This document shows, in pieces, positions 1 to 9,374 of a stretch of DNA of 17,985 nt (its first letter is position 1; every line of letters begins with the position of its first letter). The notes under the pieces were generated by a model. That model did no database searches, was not told the DNA's origin, and saw nothing but the letters and a program-made list of their open reading frames with translations. The position numbers and the translations under genes were made by a program. Location of the stretch: the NCBI GenBank assembly GCA_022709445.1, contig JAKLIU010000009.1:1-17985 (forward strand), read 5' to 3'. The DNA comes from Spirochaetota bacterium (lineage in GTDB: Bacteria > Spirochaetota > Spirochaetia > Treponematales > UBA12059).

Positions 1-256
1 CGAAGTCGTCCTCGCCCTCTTCCTCGAAGTCGTCGTCCTCTTCCTCGAAGTCGTCGTCCTCTTCCTCGAAGTCGTCGTCCTCTTCCTCGGAAAAGTCGTC
101 GAAATCGTCTTCTTCCTCGAAGTCATCCTCGTAGTCGTCCTCGTAGTCGTCAAACCGGACGATGGGAGCCTCGGGAGTCTGGACGAATTCCCCGACGCCG
201 ACGAGCGCGAGTTCCAACGCGAAATCCGGCACTGCCGTGTCCCGTATCGGGTCCAT
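1..256 (-). CDS. Acidic repeat protein, C-terminal part off the left edge
   Basis: The minus strand has an uninterrupted frame from the ATG at 256-254 to the left edge (85 codons, no stop). A ribosome site (AGGGAGG) lies 8 bases before the ATG. The first 35 residues (MDPIRDTAVPDFALELALVG...) are ordinary. After that almost every residue is Asp, Glu, Phe or Tyr: DDYEDDYEDDFEEEDDFDDF, then repeated EEEDDDF units. There is no signal peptide. I do not recognise the family. Similar acidic tails occur on histone-like or RNA-polymerase-associated proteins and on DNA mimics, but nothing here picks one of them. A conserved domain may lie beyond the edge. The frame, the ribosome site and the upstream promoter make a real gene likely; the function is unknown. 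Confidence 0.75.
   Translation of the reverse strand, partial: MDPIRDTAVPDFALELALVGVGEFVQTPEAPIVRFDDYEDDYEDDFEEEDDFDDFSEEEDDDFEEEDDDFEEEDDDFEEEGEDDF
2..88. repeat. Tandem 21-bp coding repeat (EEEDDDF units)
   Basis: Three identical 21-base copies lie head to tail at 26-46, 47-67 and 68-88. A variant 24-base copy lies at 2-25. Read on the minus strand each copy encodes the heptad EEEDDDF. The identical DNA, not just identical protein, points to recent duplication or slippage. The array may continue past the left edge. Confidence 0.9.
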
Positions 257-296
257 GTCTGGGTCCTCCCTGAATCATTGCCGCGCGAGGGGCGCT

Positions 297-312
297 TCCC
301 GGATATCCGGGA
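297..312. promoter_or_regulatory. Perfect 16-bp palindrome in the divergent spacer
   Basis: TCCCGGATATCCGGGA is fully self-complementary. It lies in the predicted leader of the acidic-protein gene and about 140 bases upstream of ispE. It could be a repressor operator, or in RNA a 6-bp hairpin with an ATAT loop. No known regulator motif is recognised. Confidence 0.45.
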
Positions 313-354
313 CAGCGTTCCGGATAGGACGCCCGGCCGGTCGATGTACGCTGA

Positions 355-384
355 AATCTAAAAGAGACATCGCCGGTCTGTCAA
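355..384 (-). promoter_or_regulatory. Sigma-70-type promoter for the acidic-protein gene
   Basis: On the minus strand a perfect -35 TTGACA (384-379) is followed after 18 bases by TAGATT (360-355, 4 of 6 consensus), or after 17 bases by TTAGAT. It sits in one of the few AT-rich patches here. Transcription would start near 348 and leave a leader of about 90 bases that carries the 297-312 palindrome. Confidence 0.5.
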
Positions 385-448
385 CTATTTTCGCCGGTAT
401 TGGGCGCTTTTCTGGCCGATTGTCGCGGGGATTGGCTATACTCGGCGC

Positions 449-1357
449 ATGCTCGATCACGTGACCACGGACGCCCCGGCCAAGCTCAACCTCCACCTGG
501 GAATCGGCGCTCCCCGGGCGGACGGCTTCCACCCGATAGCCAGCATATTCCAGGCCATCAGCCTGTCCGACACCGTCTCGGTGAGGATTTCAGCACGCCC
601 GGGGATAGTCCTGGACTGCCCCTGCGACTGCCCTCCCGCCGGGAACACCATGTACCGGGCCGCCGCGGCCTTCCTCGAGGCCCTGGCGCGGACCGGCGCC
701 GCCCTCCCGGGGCTGTCCATGGAGGCAGTGAAGCGGATCCCGTCCGGCGCCGGGCTCGGGGGGGGCTCCAGCGACGCCGCCGCGGTGCTCAAGGCCCTGG
801 ACGTCCTGTTCCCCGGCGCGCTTCCGAGAGAATCGCTCATGGGCATAGCCGCGTCCGTGGGTTCTGACGTGCCCTTCTTCATGGGTTCGGCCTGCTCCCT
901 GGCCAGGGGCAGGGGGGAAGTCCTGGAAGCATTAACGCCGCGGGTCGACTTTGCCGCCGTGCTCCTGGTTCCCCCGGTCCACGTGGCGACCGGTCCCGCA
1001 TACGCCGCCTTGGACGCCTTCAGGACGGCACCCGGCCGCGAGGCTCCCTCTCCGGAGGCCCTGGAGGAGGGGCTGCGCCGTGCGGCCCGCTCCTACCGTG
1101 AAGATCCCCCGGGTTCCTGGACGTTCGCCAACGACTTTTTTCCCGCGCTTTCGGCCATCCATCCGGAACTGGCCCGGGGGCTGGACGCGCTGCGGGCAGC
1201 CGGCGCGGAGTTCGCGGCCATGACCGGCTCGGGGAGCGTCCTGTACGGCCTGTTCGGCGATCCGGGACGCGCAGGCGAGGCGTGCCGGGCGCTGCGCGGA
1301 TCGGGCCTGGAGGCCGTCGAGGCCTTTCCGCTTGCGCGGCTACCATTGTCGGTTTAG
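449..1357 (+). CDS. ispE: 4-diphosphocytidyl-2-C-methyl-D-erythritol kinase (IspE)
   Basis: IspE phosphorylates the 2-hydroxyl of CDP-methylerythritol with ATP, the fourth step of the MEP isoprenoid pathway, in the cytoplasm. The 302-residue protein has the usual family length. The N-terminal substrate segment is PAKLNLHLG...RADGFHPI (residues 10-30), with K12 the expected catalytic-site lysine. The GHMP ATP loop is PSGAGLGGGSSDA (98-110), GSDVPFF contains the catalytic Asp (D140), and the C-terminal glycine motif is TGSGS (259-263). The ATG follows an AT-rich stretch (TATACT at 437-442), and no clear ribosome site precedes it, so the start is slightly less certain than the gene. It is followed 59 bases later by spoVG, an arrangement I associate with spirochaetes. 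Confidence 0.95.
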   Translation: MLDHVTTDAPAKLNLHLGIGAPRADGFHPIASIFQAISLSDTVSVRISARPGIVLDCPCDCPPAGNTMYRAAAAFLEALARTGAALPGLSMEAVKRIPSGAGLGGGSSDAAAVLKALDVLFPGALPRESLMGIAASVGSDVPFFMGSACSLARGRGEVLEALTPRVDFAAVLLVPPVHVATGPAYAALDAFRTAPGREAPSPEALEEGLRRAARSYREDPPGSWTFANDFFPALSAIHPELARGLDALRAAGAEFAAMTGSGSVLYGLFGDPGRAGEACRALRGSGLEAVEAFPLARLPLSV

Positions 1358-1360
1358 AAT
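1332..1360 (+). promoter_or_regulatory. Candidate internal promoter for spoVG
   Basis: TTGCGC (1332-1337, weak) and TAGAAT (1355-1360, 5 of 6) are separated by 17 bases at the very end of ispE. A short GC hairpin (GGGCG...CGCCC, about 1363-1379) follows in the leader. It would allow spoVG to be expressed independently of ispE. It rests on pattern only. Confidence 0.35.
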
Positions 1361-1416
1361 GACGGGGCGGGGACAGCGCCCGGCACCTGGAGTACATCGG
1401 CAAGGAGTGGCTCTGC

Positions 1417-1695
1417 ATGGAAATCACCGATATCCGCATCCGCAGGGTGACCAGCGAAGGCAAACTGAAGGCGTACGTGACCGTGACCTTCGACGACTGC
1501 TTCGTGATACACAACGTGAAGATCATCGAGGGCAAGACCGGCGTGTTCATCGCCATGCCCAGCCGCAAGACCAAGACCGGGGAGTACAAGGATATCGCCC
1601 ACCCCATCAGCCCGGAGTTCCGGGCCAGGCTGCAGGACACCATCGTCGCGGCGTACGACAGGGGCGACAATTCGGAAGAGGAAATGCCCCTCTGA
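1417..1695 (+). CDS. spoVG: SpoVG family nucleic-acid-binding regulator
   Basis: This is a 92-residue protein matching SpoVG along its whole length: MEITDIRIRRV at the N-terminus, then AYVTVTFDDCFVIHNVKIIE, the signature FIAMPSRKT (about residues 44-52) and DIAHPISPEFR. In Bacillus SpoVG affects sporulation and septation. In spirochaetes such as Borrelia it is a sequence-specific DNA- and RNA-binding protein. The PSRKT-containing helix-proximal region is the part linked to nucleic acid binding. AAGGAG lies 9 bases before the ATG (1402-1407). It sits 59 bases after ispE and may share its transcript, with a possible promoter of its own. The short acidic tail (DNSEEEMPL) is typical. Confidence 0.96.
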   Translation: MEITDIRIRRVTSEGKLKAYVTVTFDDCFVIHNVKIIEGKTGVFIAMPSRKTKTGEYKDIAHPISPEFRARLQDTIVAAYDRGDNSEEEMPL

Positions 1696-1721
1696 GCCGC
1701 CGGGGCCTCCGCGACACCCCC

Positions 1722-1751
1722 GTGACACGCTTGGCCTTTCCAGTATATAAA
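1722..1751 (+). promoter_or_regulatory. Promoter for tRNA-Gln and rplY
   Basis: GTGACA (1722-1727, 5 of 6) is followed by the AT-rich TATATAAA at 1744-1751. This gives a -10 of TATATA at 16 bases spacing or TATAAA at 18. The tRNA begins 37 bases further on. It is the best sigma-70-like site on the plus strand here. Confidence 0.6.
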
Positions 1752-1787
1752 CTACGCGCCGCGCCCTCAATCAAAGCGCGGTACTAT

Positions 1788-1859
1788 TGGGACGTAGACA
1801 AGCGGTAAGTCAGCGGTTTTTGGTTCCGCCATTCGCAGGTTCGAACCCTGCCGTCCCAA
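1788..1859 (+). tRNA. trnQ: tRNA-Gln (anticodon UUG)
   Basis: A full cloverleaf folds by eye. The acceptor is TGGGACG (1788-1794) with CGTCCCA (1852-1858), 7 bp, and discriminator A1859. The D stem is GAC/GTC with loop AAGCGGTAA. The anticodon arm is GCGGT-TTTTGGT-TCCGC (1813-1829) with anticodon TTG at 1820-1822. The T arm is GCAGG-TTCGAAC-CCTGC (1835-1851). The T-T apposition closing the anticodon stem is seen in other glutamine tRNAs as I recall them. The 3' CCA is not encoded and must be added enzymatically. rplY starts 36 bases later, so the two probably share a transcript. Confidence 0.95.
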
Positions 1860-1895
1860 TGCGCATATCACGCCTAGAGCGAGGAGAGAATATCC

Positions 1896-2549
1896 ATGAG
1901 CCAGCATGTCCTGACCGCCGGCGCACGCACCGTGACCAACAAGGGTGCCGTGAACGCCCTGCGCCGCGAGGGGAAAATCCCCGCGGTCATCTATAACCGC
2001 CACGGGAAGACCACCACCGTCACCCTCGATGCCACCGAGTTCAAGAAGGGCACCGTGGGCGTCACCGAGAGTACCATCGTCGAGCTCAAGGTCGGCGCCG
2101 ACACCTACCAGTGCCTCATCAAGGACCGCCAGCTCGACTGGCTCCGCAACACGATAGTCCACGTGGACTTCTTCGAGGTGGAAGCCGGCGTCGCCATGCG
2201 CGCCAAGGTGTCCATCCACCTGGTCGGCATCCCCGTGGGCGTCCGCGAGGGCGGCATCCTGGAAAACCCGGTCCACGAGGTGGAAGTCGAGTGTTTCCCC
2301 AAGGACATGCCCCCGAAGTTCGACATCGACGTCTCGGAGCTCCATGCCAACCACTCCATCCACGTGCGCGACATCAAGCGCTCGGACGCCGTGCGCATCC
2401 TGAGCTCCGGCGACCAGGTGGTCGCCCTGGTCAAGTTCGCCAAGGCCGAGGCCGAGCCCGTCGCCGAGGAAGCCGCCGCGGCTCCCGATGCGGCCGCCGC
2501 AGCCGCCGCTCCCGCCGCCGGGGCAGCTCCCGCCGCCCCCGCGAAGTAA
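1896..2549 (+). CDS. rplY: 50S ribosomal protein bL25, long CTC form
   Basis: bL25 binds 5S rRNA in the large ribosomal subunit. The long form is known as general stress protein CTC. The first 90 residues form the 5S-binding domain (LRREGKIPAVIYNRHGK near 22-38; DRQLDWLRNTIVHVDFFEV near 77-95). Residues 96-182 form the C-terminal beta domain (GVREGGILENPVHEVEVECFP...PKFDIDVS). An Ala/Pro/Glu-rich tail, about residues 183-217, contains a run of alanines and is probably disordered. GAGGAG lies 9 bases before the ATG. The gene stands between tRNA-Gln and a terminator, and 217 residues is normal for the CTC type. Confidence 0.96.
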   Translation: MSQHVLTAGARTVTNKGAVNALRREGKIPAVIYNRHGKTTTVTLDATEFKKGTVGVTESTIVELKVGADTYQCLIKDRQLDWLRNTIVHVDFFEVEAGVAMRAKVSIHLVGIPVGVREGGILENPVHEVEVECFPKDMPPKFDIDVSELHANHSIHVRDIKRSDAVRILSSGDQVVALVKFAKAEAEPVAEEAAAAPDAAAAAAAPAAGAAPAAPAK

Positions 2550-2579
2550 CGGGCCGCGGGTTCCCGACCCGGATCCCAC

Positions 2580-2611
2580 AGAGGCCGTCCCGAGGGGCGG
2601 CCTCTCTCTTT
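2580..2611 (+). terminator. Intrinsic terminator after rplY
   Basis: AGAGGCCG (2580-2587) pairs perfectly with CGGCCTCT (2598-2605). The intervening TCCC/GGGG extends the stem to about 11 bp with a tight CGAG loop. A modest pyrimidine tract (CTCTTT) follows. It lies 30 bases after the rplY stop and separates that gene from the tilS operon. Confidence 0.8.
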
Positions 2612-2650
2612 GCCCGGCCCTGGAGCCGGACCCAAGTCCCGAGCCTTGAT

Positions 2651-2654
2651 GGAG
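2651..2654 (+). promoter_or_regulatory. Ribosome site choosing the tilS start
   Basis: GGAG is 6 bases before the ATG at 2661. The alternative ATG at 2649 has no comparable site in front of it, and a TTG at 2610 lies within the terminator. The 2661 start is therefore preferred. Confidence 0.45.
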
Positions 2655-2660
2655 CAGCCG

Positions 2661-4071
2661 ATGGCAGGACAGCTACAGCGGTCCCATGGCGGGGAAGCCC
2701 CGCCGCTCGCGGCGCTGCGCCGGTTTTTCCCCGCGGCCGGGGAGGGTTCGCCCCGGGCGGTAGTCCCCTGCCTCGTGGCCTTCTCGGGCGGCCCCGATTC
2801 CATGGCCCTCCTGGCGGTGGCCCGTCTCCTGTCCGGCGAGCTGGGTCTCCGGGTGGGAGCCTGCTGGGTCGACCACGGCATCAGGCCGGAAGCCGAGCTG
2901 GCGGCCGAACGGGAGTTCGTGCTGGAGGCCTGCGCCCGCCTGGGGGTTCCTCTGGACCTCCGCGAGCTGCCGCGAGGGAGCGTGCTCGCCGCCGCCGGAA
3001 GCCGCGGGGTCGAGGACGCGGCCCGGAGGGCCCGCTACCGGGCCCTGGAGGCCGCGCGCGCGGAAGGCGGCTGGGAGCTCATCCTCACCGCGCATACCTC
3101 GGACGACGTCCTGGAGACCATGGTCATGCGCGTGTTCTCCGGTTCCGGGGCCGCGGGCCTGCGGGGCATACCCGAGCGCTCAGGCAGGGTGGGCAGGCCC
3201 TTCCTGCGCGTCCGCAAGTCCGAGCTCCTGGACTGGCTCGCCTCCGCCGGGATGGGGTACCGCCTGGATTCCACCAACGAGAGCGGGCAGTACCTGCGCA
3301 ACCGCGTCCGCAGGGAGCTCCTTCCCGTCATGGAGTCCGTCTTTCCCGGTTGGAGGACCGCCCTCGAGGCGCTGTCCGTCAAGTCCGCCGACGACGAGGA
3401 GGCCCTGTCCGCCGCCGCCGGGGAACTGGCGGCATCCGGCGGCATCCCGATCCCGGCCTTCACGGCCGCGCCGGCCGCCGTGCGGGAGCGGGCCCTGTTC
3501 CTGCTGGCTGACGCGGTCGCGGGAGGCGACGGGGGGGAGCGCATTCCCTGGCGCCTGGTCAGGCAGGCGGCCTCATGCCCGCCGGAACCCGGCCGCGCGA
3601 GGATCCTCGCCTCCGGCGCAGGCCTCCGCTTCCTGAGCGACGGCGCCCGCATCCTGGTCCGGGCAGAGCCGGAATCCGGGCCGCCGGCAGGCCGGGCGAG
3701 CGGTTTCTCCTTCGCGGTATCCGGCCCGGGCACGTATCGAATAGCCACGGACAGCTCCTTGGAGGTATATTACGGGGACGACGGCCTCCGGCTGGATGCC
3801 TTCTCCTGGCCGCTGGTCCTGAGGAGCCGCCTGCCCGGCGACTCCATCGCTGGCGCGGGAGGCGGGAAGCGCGTCGACGACCTGCTCAAGGAACTGGGCA
3901 TACCCCCGGGAGAGCGCGACTCCGTGCCGGTGGCCGAGGACCGGGACGGGCTGGTGGCCGTGCTCGGCTCGCTCCACGGCAAGCGCGACATATATAGAAG
4001 GAACGACGGGATCAAGGGCGTCCTCGCCCCGGGATATCTCTCCATGAAACGGAAAGGACTCGACCGAGACT

Positions 4072-4088
<17 letters not shown>
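2661..4088 (+). CDS. tilS: tRNA(Ile)-lysidine synthase (TilS)
   Basis: TilS uses ATP and lysine to convert C34 of the CAU-anticodon tRNA-Ile to lysidine, so that it reads AUA and is charged with isoleucine. From the 2661 start it has 475 residues. The N-terminal PP-loop ATPase motif is SGGPDS (42-47), followed by VDHGIR (70-75), the TAHTSDDVLET segment and DSTNESGQYLRNRVRRELLP (203-222), which is typical of the family. The C-terminal substrate domain ends in LRSRLPGDSI...KRVDDLLKELGIPPGERDSVPV. A start at 2649 (479 residues) cannot be excluded. The stop overlaps the ftsH start by 17 bases, so the genes are coupled. AT-rich patches at 3770 and 3990 inside the gene do not form convincing promoters. 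Confidence 0.93.
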
Positions 4089-5943
<1,855 letters not shown>

Positions 5944-7809
5944 CCTCGCTGCCGCGCTCGCCCTCGCCGCGCTGGCGGCGGCGGGCGCCCAGCCGGCCTC
6001 GTCGCCGGCTCCCGCGGCGGCGGCAGGCCTCCTCGTGGCCGCGGCCCGCGATTCCCTGGCCATGGGCTACGCCGACGCCGCCGACGGCTTTCTGGCGGAG
6101 GCCTTGGACCTTTCGCCCTCCGATCCAGACGCCAATTACCTGTCTGCCCTCATGGCCGCGCGCTCCGGCGCGTCCCCGGCCTCCGTCATGCCGTACCTGG
6201 AGCGGGCGCTCTCCGGCGGGGCCTTCCGCTCCTGGACCCGGGGAGATGCCGCGCTCCTGTACGCGTCCCTCCTCGTCCGGACCCGGGAACCGCACGCGGC
6301 GCTGCGTTTCCTGGCCGGCCTTCCGAGGGACGCGGAACTCCTGCGGGTGGAGTCCGTGGCGCAGCGCCTGGCTGGCAATCCCGAGGGTGCGCGCCGCGCC
6401 ATCCTGGAGTCGCTTGCCCGTTTCCCGCGCGATCCCCGTGCCCTGCTGTCCTGGCTCCTGGCCGCCGATCGACCGACGGTGACACCCGGGGACCGGCAGC
6501 TGATCGACGCCGCCTTCAGGGGCCTGGACGCGCTCAAGGAAACGGACATGCGCATCCTGTTCGCGCTGGCTCCCTACGCCCCGAACCCGGATGCGTCCAG
6601 GCTCATGATCAGGGAATACCGGGCCATGGACGGGGGCGATGCGCGAGCCCTCGCCCTGGCGCTGCGCCTGGGGCTGGTCGGCGAGGAGGCCGCCGCGGCG
6701 GAGGTTTTCTCCGGCCGCTACGCGCTGGACGCGGGCACCCTGGCGGACCTTGCCGGGGCCATGGCCACGCCGGCGGGCAGGGCCGCCCTGGCGCTCGCGT
6801 TCTCAACGTATTCGGGCAGCGTCGGCTCCGACGCGGACCGTGACGGCTTCCCGGAGGCCGTCTCCCGCTATGAAAACGGGACGCTCGCCGCCTGGGCCTG
6901 GGATCCGGACCAGGACGGCGTGCCTTCCATCGAGGCGGGCTTCCGGGAATCCGCACCCGTTGAACTGCTGGCCCGCTCGGGCGGCACCACCGTCATGCTG
7001 CGCTTCGGACCGTGGCCGCGGCTGTCGTCGGCCACGGTCTCCGACGCCTCCGGGTCCAGGGCCTACGCCTTCGCACCGGGCGCGGTCACGCTCCCGGTAC
7101 CGGCGCTCTCGCGACTGTCCCCCCTGGAGTCGGGCCCGTGGCTGGCGTCCAGGGGCACCCGGGAGCTGCCTTCGGAAACCTGGCTGGCGGCGCGCGCGAT
7201 ACGCGCCGAGAAGCGCTCAGGCGGCCTGGCCGAGGCCTGGGAACTGTACGACGGCGAGGCCTTGCGCTCCTGGTGGCGGGCCGCCGACGGGAGCGGCGGC
7301 TTGGCCTGGTACCGGGCCGGGGTGCCTTCCGAGGACCGCGCGGACCTGGACGGGGACGGCAGGCTGGAGACCAGGCGGTACTGGATCCGTTCCGCAGACG
7401 GCATGCCCGTGATGGAACGCCTGGAAAGCGACCTGGACGGCGACGGGGTCTTCGAATACCGCAAGCGCCTGGTCGTCCCGCTCCTGGAGACCTGGGACAC
7501 GGATGCGGACGGGCTGCCGGACCTGGGCTTCGAGCCCCTGGACGGCGACAGGAAGGCATGGTCCTTCTCCGCCCGGGGCGACGGCAGGCTGGACACCCGT
7601 GCCGTGCTGGCCGGGGGCGTCGTGGTGTCCGCAGAACGGGACGGACAGCCCCTGGCCCTGGTGCCCGATTCGGGCGGCCAGGTCACCTGGCTGGGCCGCA
7701 AGCCCTTCGATTTCGGCCGGCAGCGGCCCGAGCCCGGCATGGGCGCCAGGAACGGCGTGCGCTATGCCGTGATGGAGCTGGGCGGGCGCCTCTACGCCGA
7801 GGCGCTCGA

Positions 7810-8952
7810 ATGAGCCAGCCGGCCGGGATCGGCGTGCTGGTGGTGGAGGACGAGTTCATCCAGGCCCTGGAACTCAAGTCCACCCTCGCGTCATTGGGCT
7901 ATGCGATACTCGGCATCGCGGGGAGCGGCGAGGACGCGATCCGCCTGGCCGCGGAGACCGAGCCGGCCCTGGTGCTCATGGACATCAACCTGTCGGGGAC
8001 GCTCGACGGCATCGACGCGGCCCTCGCGATCCGCGAAGCCAGGCCGGTTCCCGTGATCTTCGTCACCGCCTTCAGCGACGACGAGACGCTCGCCCGCGTG
8101 CAGGCGTCCAGCCCGTACGGCTACATCGTCAAGCCGTACCGGGAGCGGGACCTCAAGATATGCATGGAGATGGCCCTGGCAAAGTTCGGCTACGAGACCA
8201 TGCTGGTCCGGGCCAGGGAACTGGCCGAGGCGAACGACCGGGCCAAGAGCCGCTTCCTGGCCAACATCAGCCACGAGCTCAAGACGCCCCTCAACGCCAT
8301 CGTCGGCTTCACGGAGCTGGCCCAGTCCATGTCCCGCGACGCCGAGCAGTCCGAGTGCCTGGTCATGGCCATGCGCGGGGTGCGGCGGCTCGAGGCGACC
8401 ATCGAGTCGCTCCTGGACTACACCAAGCTGGAGTCCGGTGAGCACATGCCGATCATGGCGTCCTTCCGGGTCCCGGACCTGCTGCGGCGGGTGGTGGACT
8501 CCTGCCTGGACGAGGCCGAGTCCAAGGAACTCTCCCTGTCCGCCGAATGCGACCCGGGCCTGCCCGAGCGGGGCTGGGGCGACGCCGGCAAACTGGCATC
8601 CATACTGGGGGGGCTCCTGGGCAACGCGGTCAAGTTCACGGACTCGGGCTTCGTGCGGCTGAGGGCCGGAGGCGGTCCGGACGGCGCGCTGGTGTTCACG
8701 GTGGAGGACAGCGGCCGGGGCATATCCGACGCGAGCCGGGTCCTGTCCTTCAAGGCGTTCTGCCAGGGCGACGATTCCCCGACCAGGGAACACGGCGGCC
8801 TGGGCCTGGGGCTCACCGTGGCCAAGGGCCTGGCCGACGTGCTCGGGGCCAGCCTGGAATACGGGGCCCGCGAGGGAGGCGGTTCGCGGTTCACGGTGGC
8901 CCTGCCCGGGGCCTTGTCCGCGGAACCCGGCCGCGACGGTGCACGGAGGTGA
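7810..8952 (+). CDS. Receiver-histidine kinase protein (REC-HisKA-HATPase)
   Basis: This is a soluble two-component protein of 380 residues. The N-terminal receiver (about 7-125) has the acidic pocket EDE (13-15), phosphoacceptor D58 in LMDINLSG and K108 in VKPY. The HisKA segment follows with H155 in ISHELKTPLNAI. The ATPase domain has the N box GNAVKF (N272), G1 DSGRG (300-304) and G2 GGLGLGL (329-335). There is no membrane helix and no PAS or GAF domain, so its input is probably phosphorylation of its own receiver. The ATG overlaps the upstream stop (ATGA), which sets the start; any longer reading would run antiparallel to the domain logic inside the previous gene. The next gene, a lone receiver, starts 2 bases after the stop and is a likely phosphate acceptor. 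Confidence 0.93.
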   Translation: MSQPAGIGVLVVEDEFIQALELKSTLASLGYAILGIAGSGEDAIRLAAETEPALVLMDINLSGTLDGIDAALAIREARPVPVIFVTAFSDDETLARVQASSPYGYIVKPYRERDLKICMEMALAKFGYETMLVRARELAEANDRAKSRFLANISHELKTPLNAIVGFTELAQSMSRDAEQSECLVMAMRGVRRLEATIESLLDYTKLESGEHMPIMASFRVPDLLRRVVDSCLDEAESKELSLSAECDPGLPERGWGDAGKLASILGGLLGNAVKFTDSGFVRLRAGGGPDGALVFTVEDSGRGISDASRVLSFKAFCQGDDSPTREHGGLGLGLTVAKGLADVLGASLEYGAREGGGSRFTVALPGALSAEPGRDGARR

Positions 8953-8954
8953 GC

Positions 8955-9374
8955 ATGGTCCGGTTCCTGGTGGTCGAGGATGATTTCGGATCACGGCTCC
9001 TGATGCGCAAGATCCTCGCCGAGTACGGCGAGGTTGACGCGGCCGTGGACGGCGAGGACGCGGTGCGGGCGTTCTCCGCCGCGCGGGCCGAGGGCCGGCC
9101 CTACGGCGTGGTGTTCCTTGACATCATGATGCCCAGGATGGACGGCCACCAGGCGCTGCGCGAGATCAGGGCCATCGAGGCGCAGGACGGCAAGGCCAGG
9201 CAGGACGGCGTGGTCGTCATCATGGCGACCGTGCTGGAGGATCCGCGGAGCGTGATCGATTCCTGCTACGAGGGCGGGGCTGACGCCTACCTCGTCAAGC
9301 CCCTGGACCGGCGCAAGGTCAGGGCGGAACTCCAGCGGCTCGGCATAGCCGCCCTCGAGGGGGAGCGTGCATGA
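8955..9374 (+). CDS. Single-domain response regulator (CheY-like receiver)
   Basis: This is a 139-residue stand-alone receiver: MVRFLVVEDDFGSRLLMRKI, acidic pocket D9/D10, phosphoacceptor D56 in FLDIMMP, a Thr at about 92, and K115 in LVKPLDRR. It has no output domain, so it should act by protein contact or as a phosphate shuttle between the flanking kinases. GGAGG (8945-8949) lies 5 bases before the ATG; an in-frame GTG at 8949 is less likely. The stop overlaps the next start as ATGA, so it is translated together with the second kinase. Confidence 0.93.
   Translation: MVRFLVVEDDFGSRLLMRKILAEYGEVDAAVDGEDAVRAFSAARAEGRPYGVVFLDIMMPRMDGHQALREIRAIEAQDGKARQDGVVVIMATVLEDPRSVIDSCYEGGADAYLVKPLDRRKVRAELQRLGIAALEGERA

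Noticed and set aside
2..88. CRISPR-like or other non-coding repeat array
   Set aside because: The copies are directly adjacent with no spacers, and the 21-base period keeps an acidic reading frame open, so this is a coding tandem repeat.
420..442. Promoter TTGTCG...TATACT directly before ispE
   Set aside because: The spacing is only 11 bases, and no better -35 is found at 16-18 bases, so only the -10-like hexamer is noted.
1767..2579. A 270-codon frame antisense to tRNA-Gln and rplY
   Set aside because: It covers a tRNA and a ribosomal protein gene on the other strand and is glycine/aspartate-rich without any domain.
3985..4005. AT-rich TATATAG patch near the end of tilS as a promoter for ftsH
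   Set aside because: There is no -35 match at 16-18 bases upstream, and the gene overlap suggests co-transcription with tilS.
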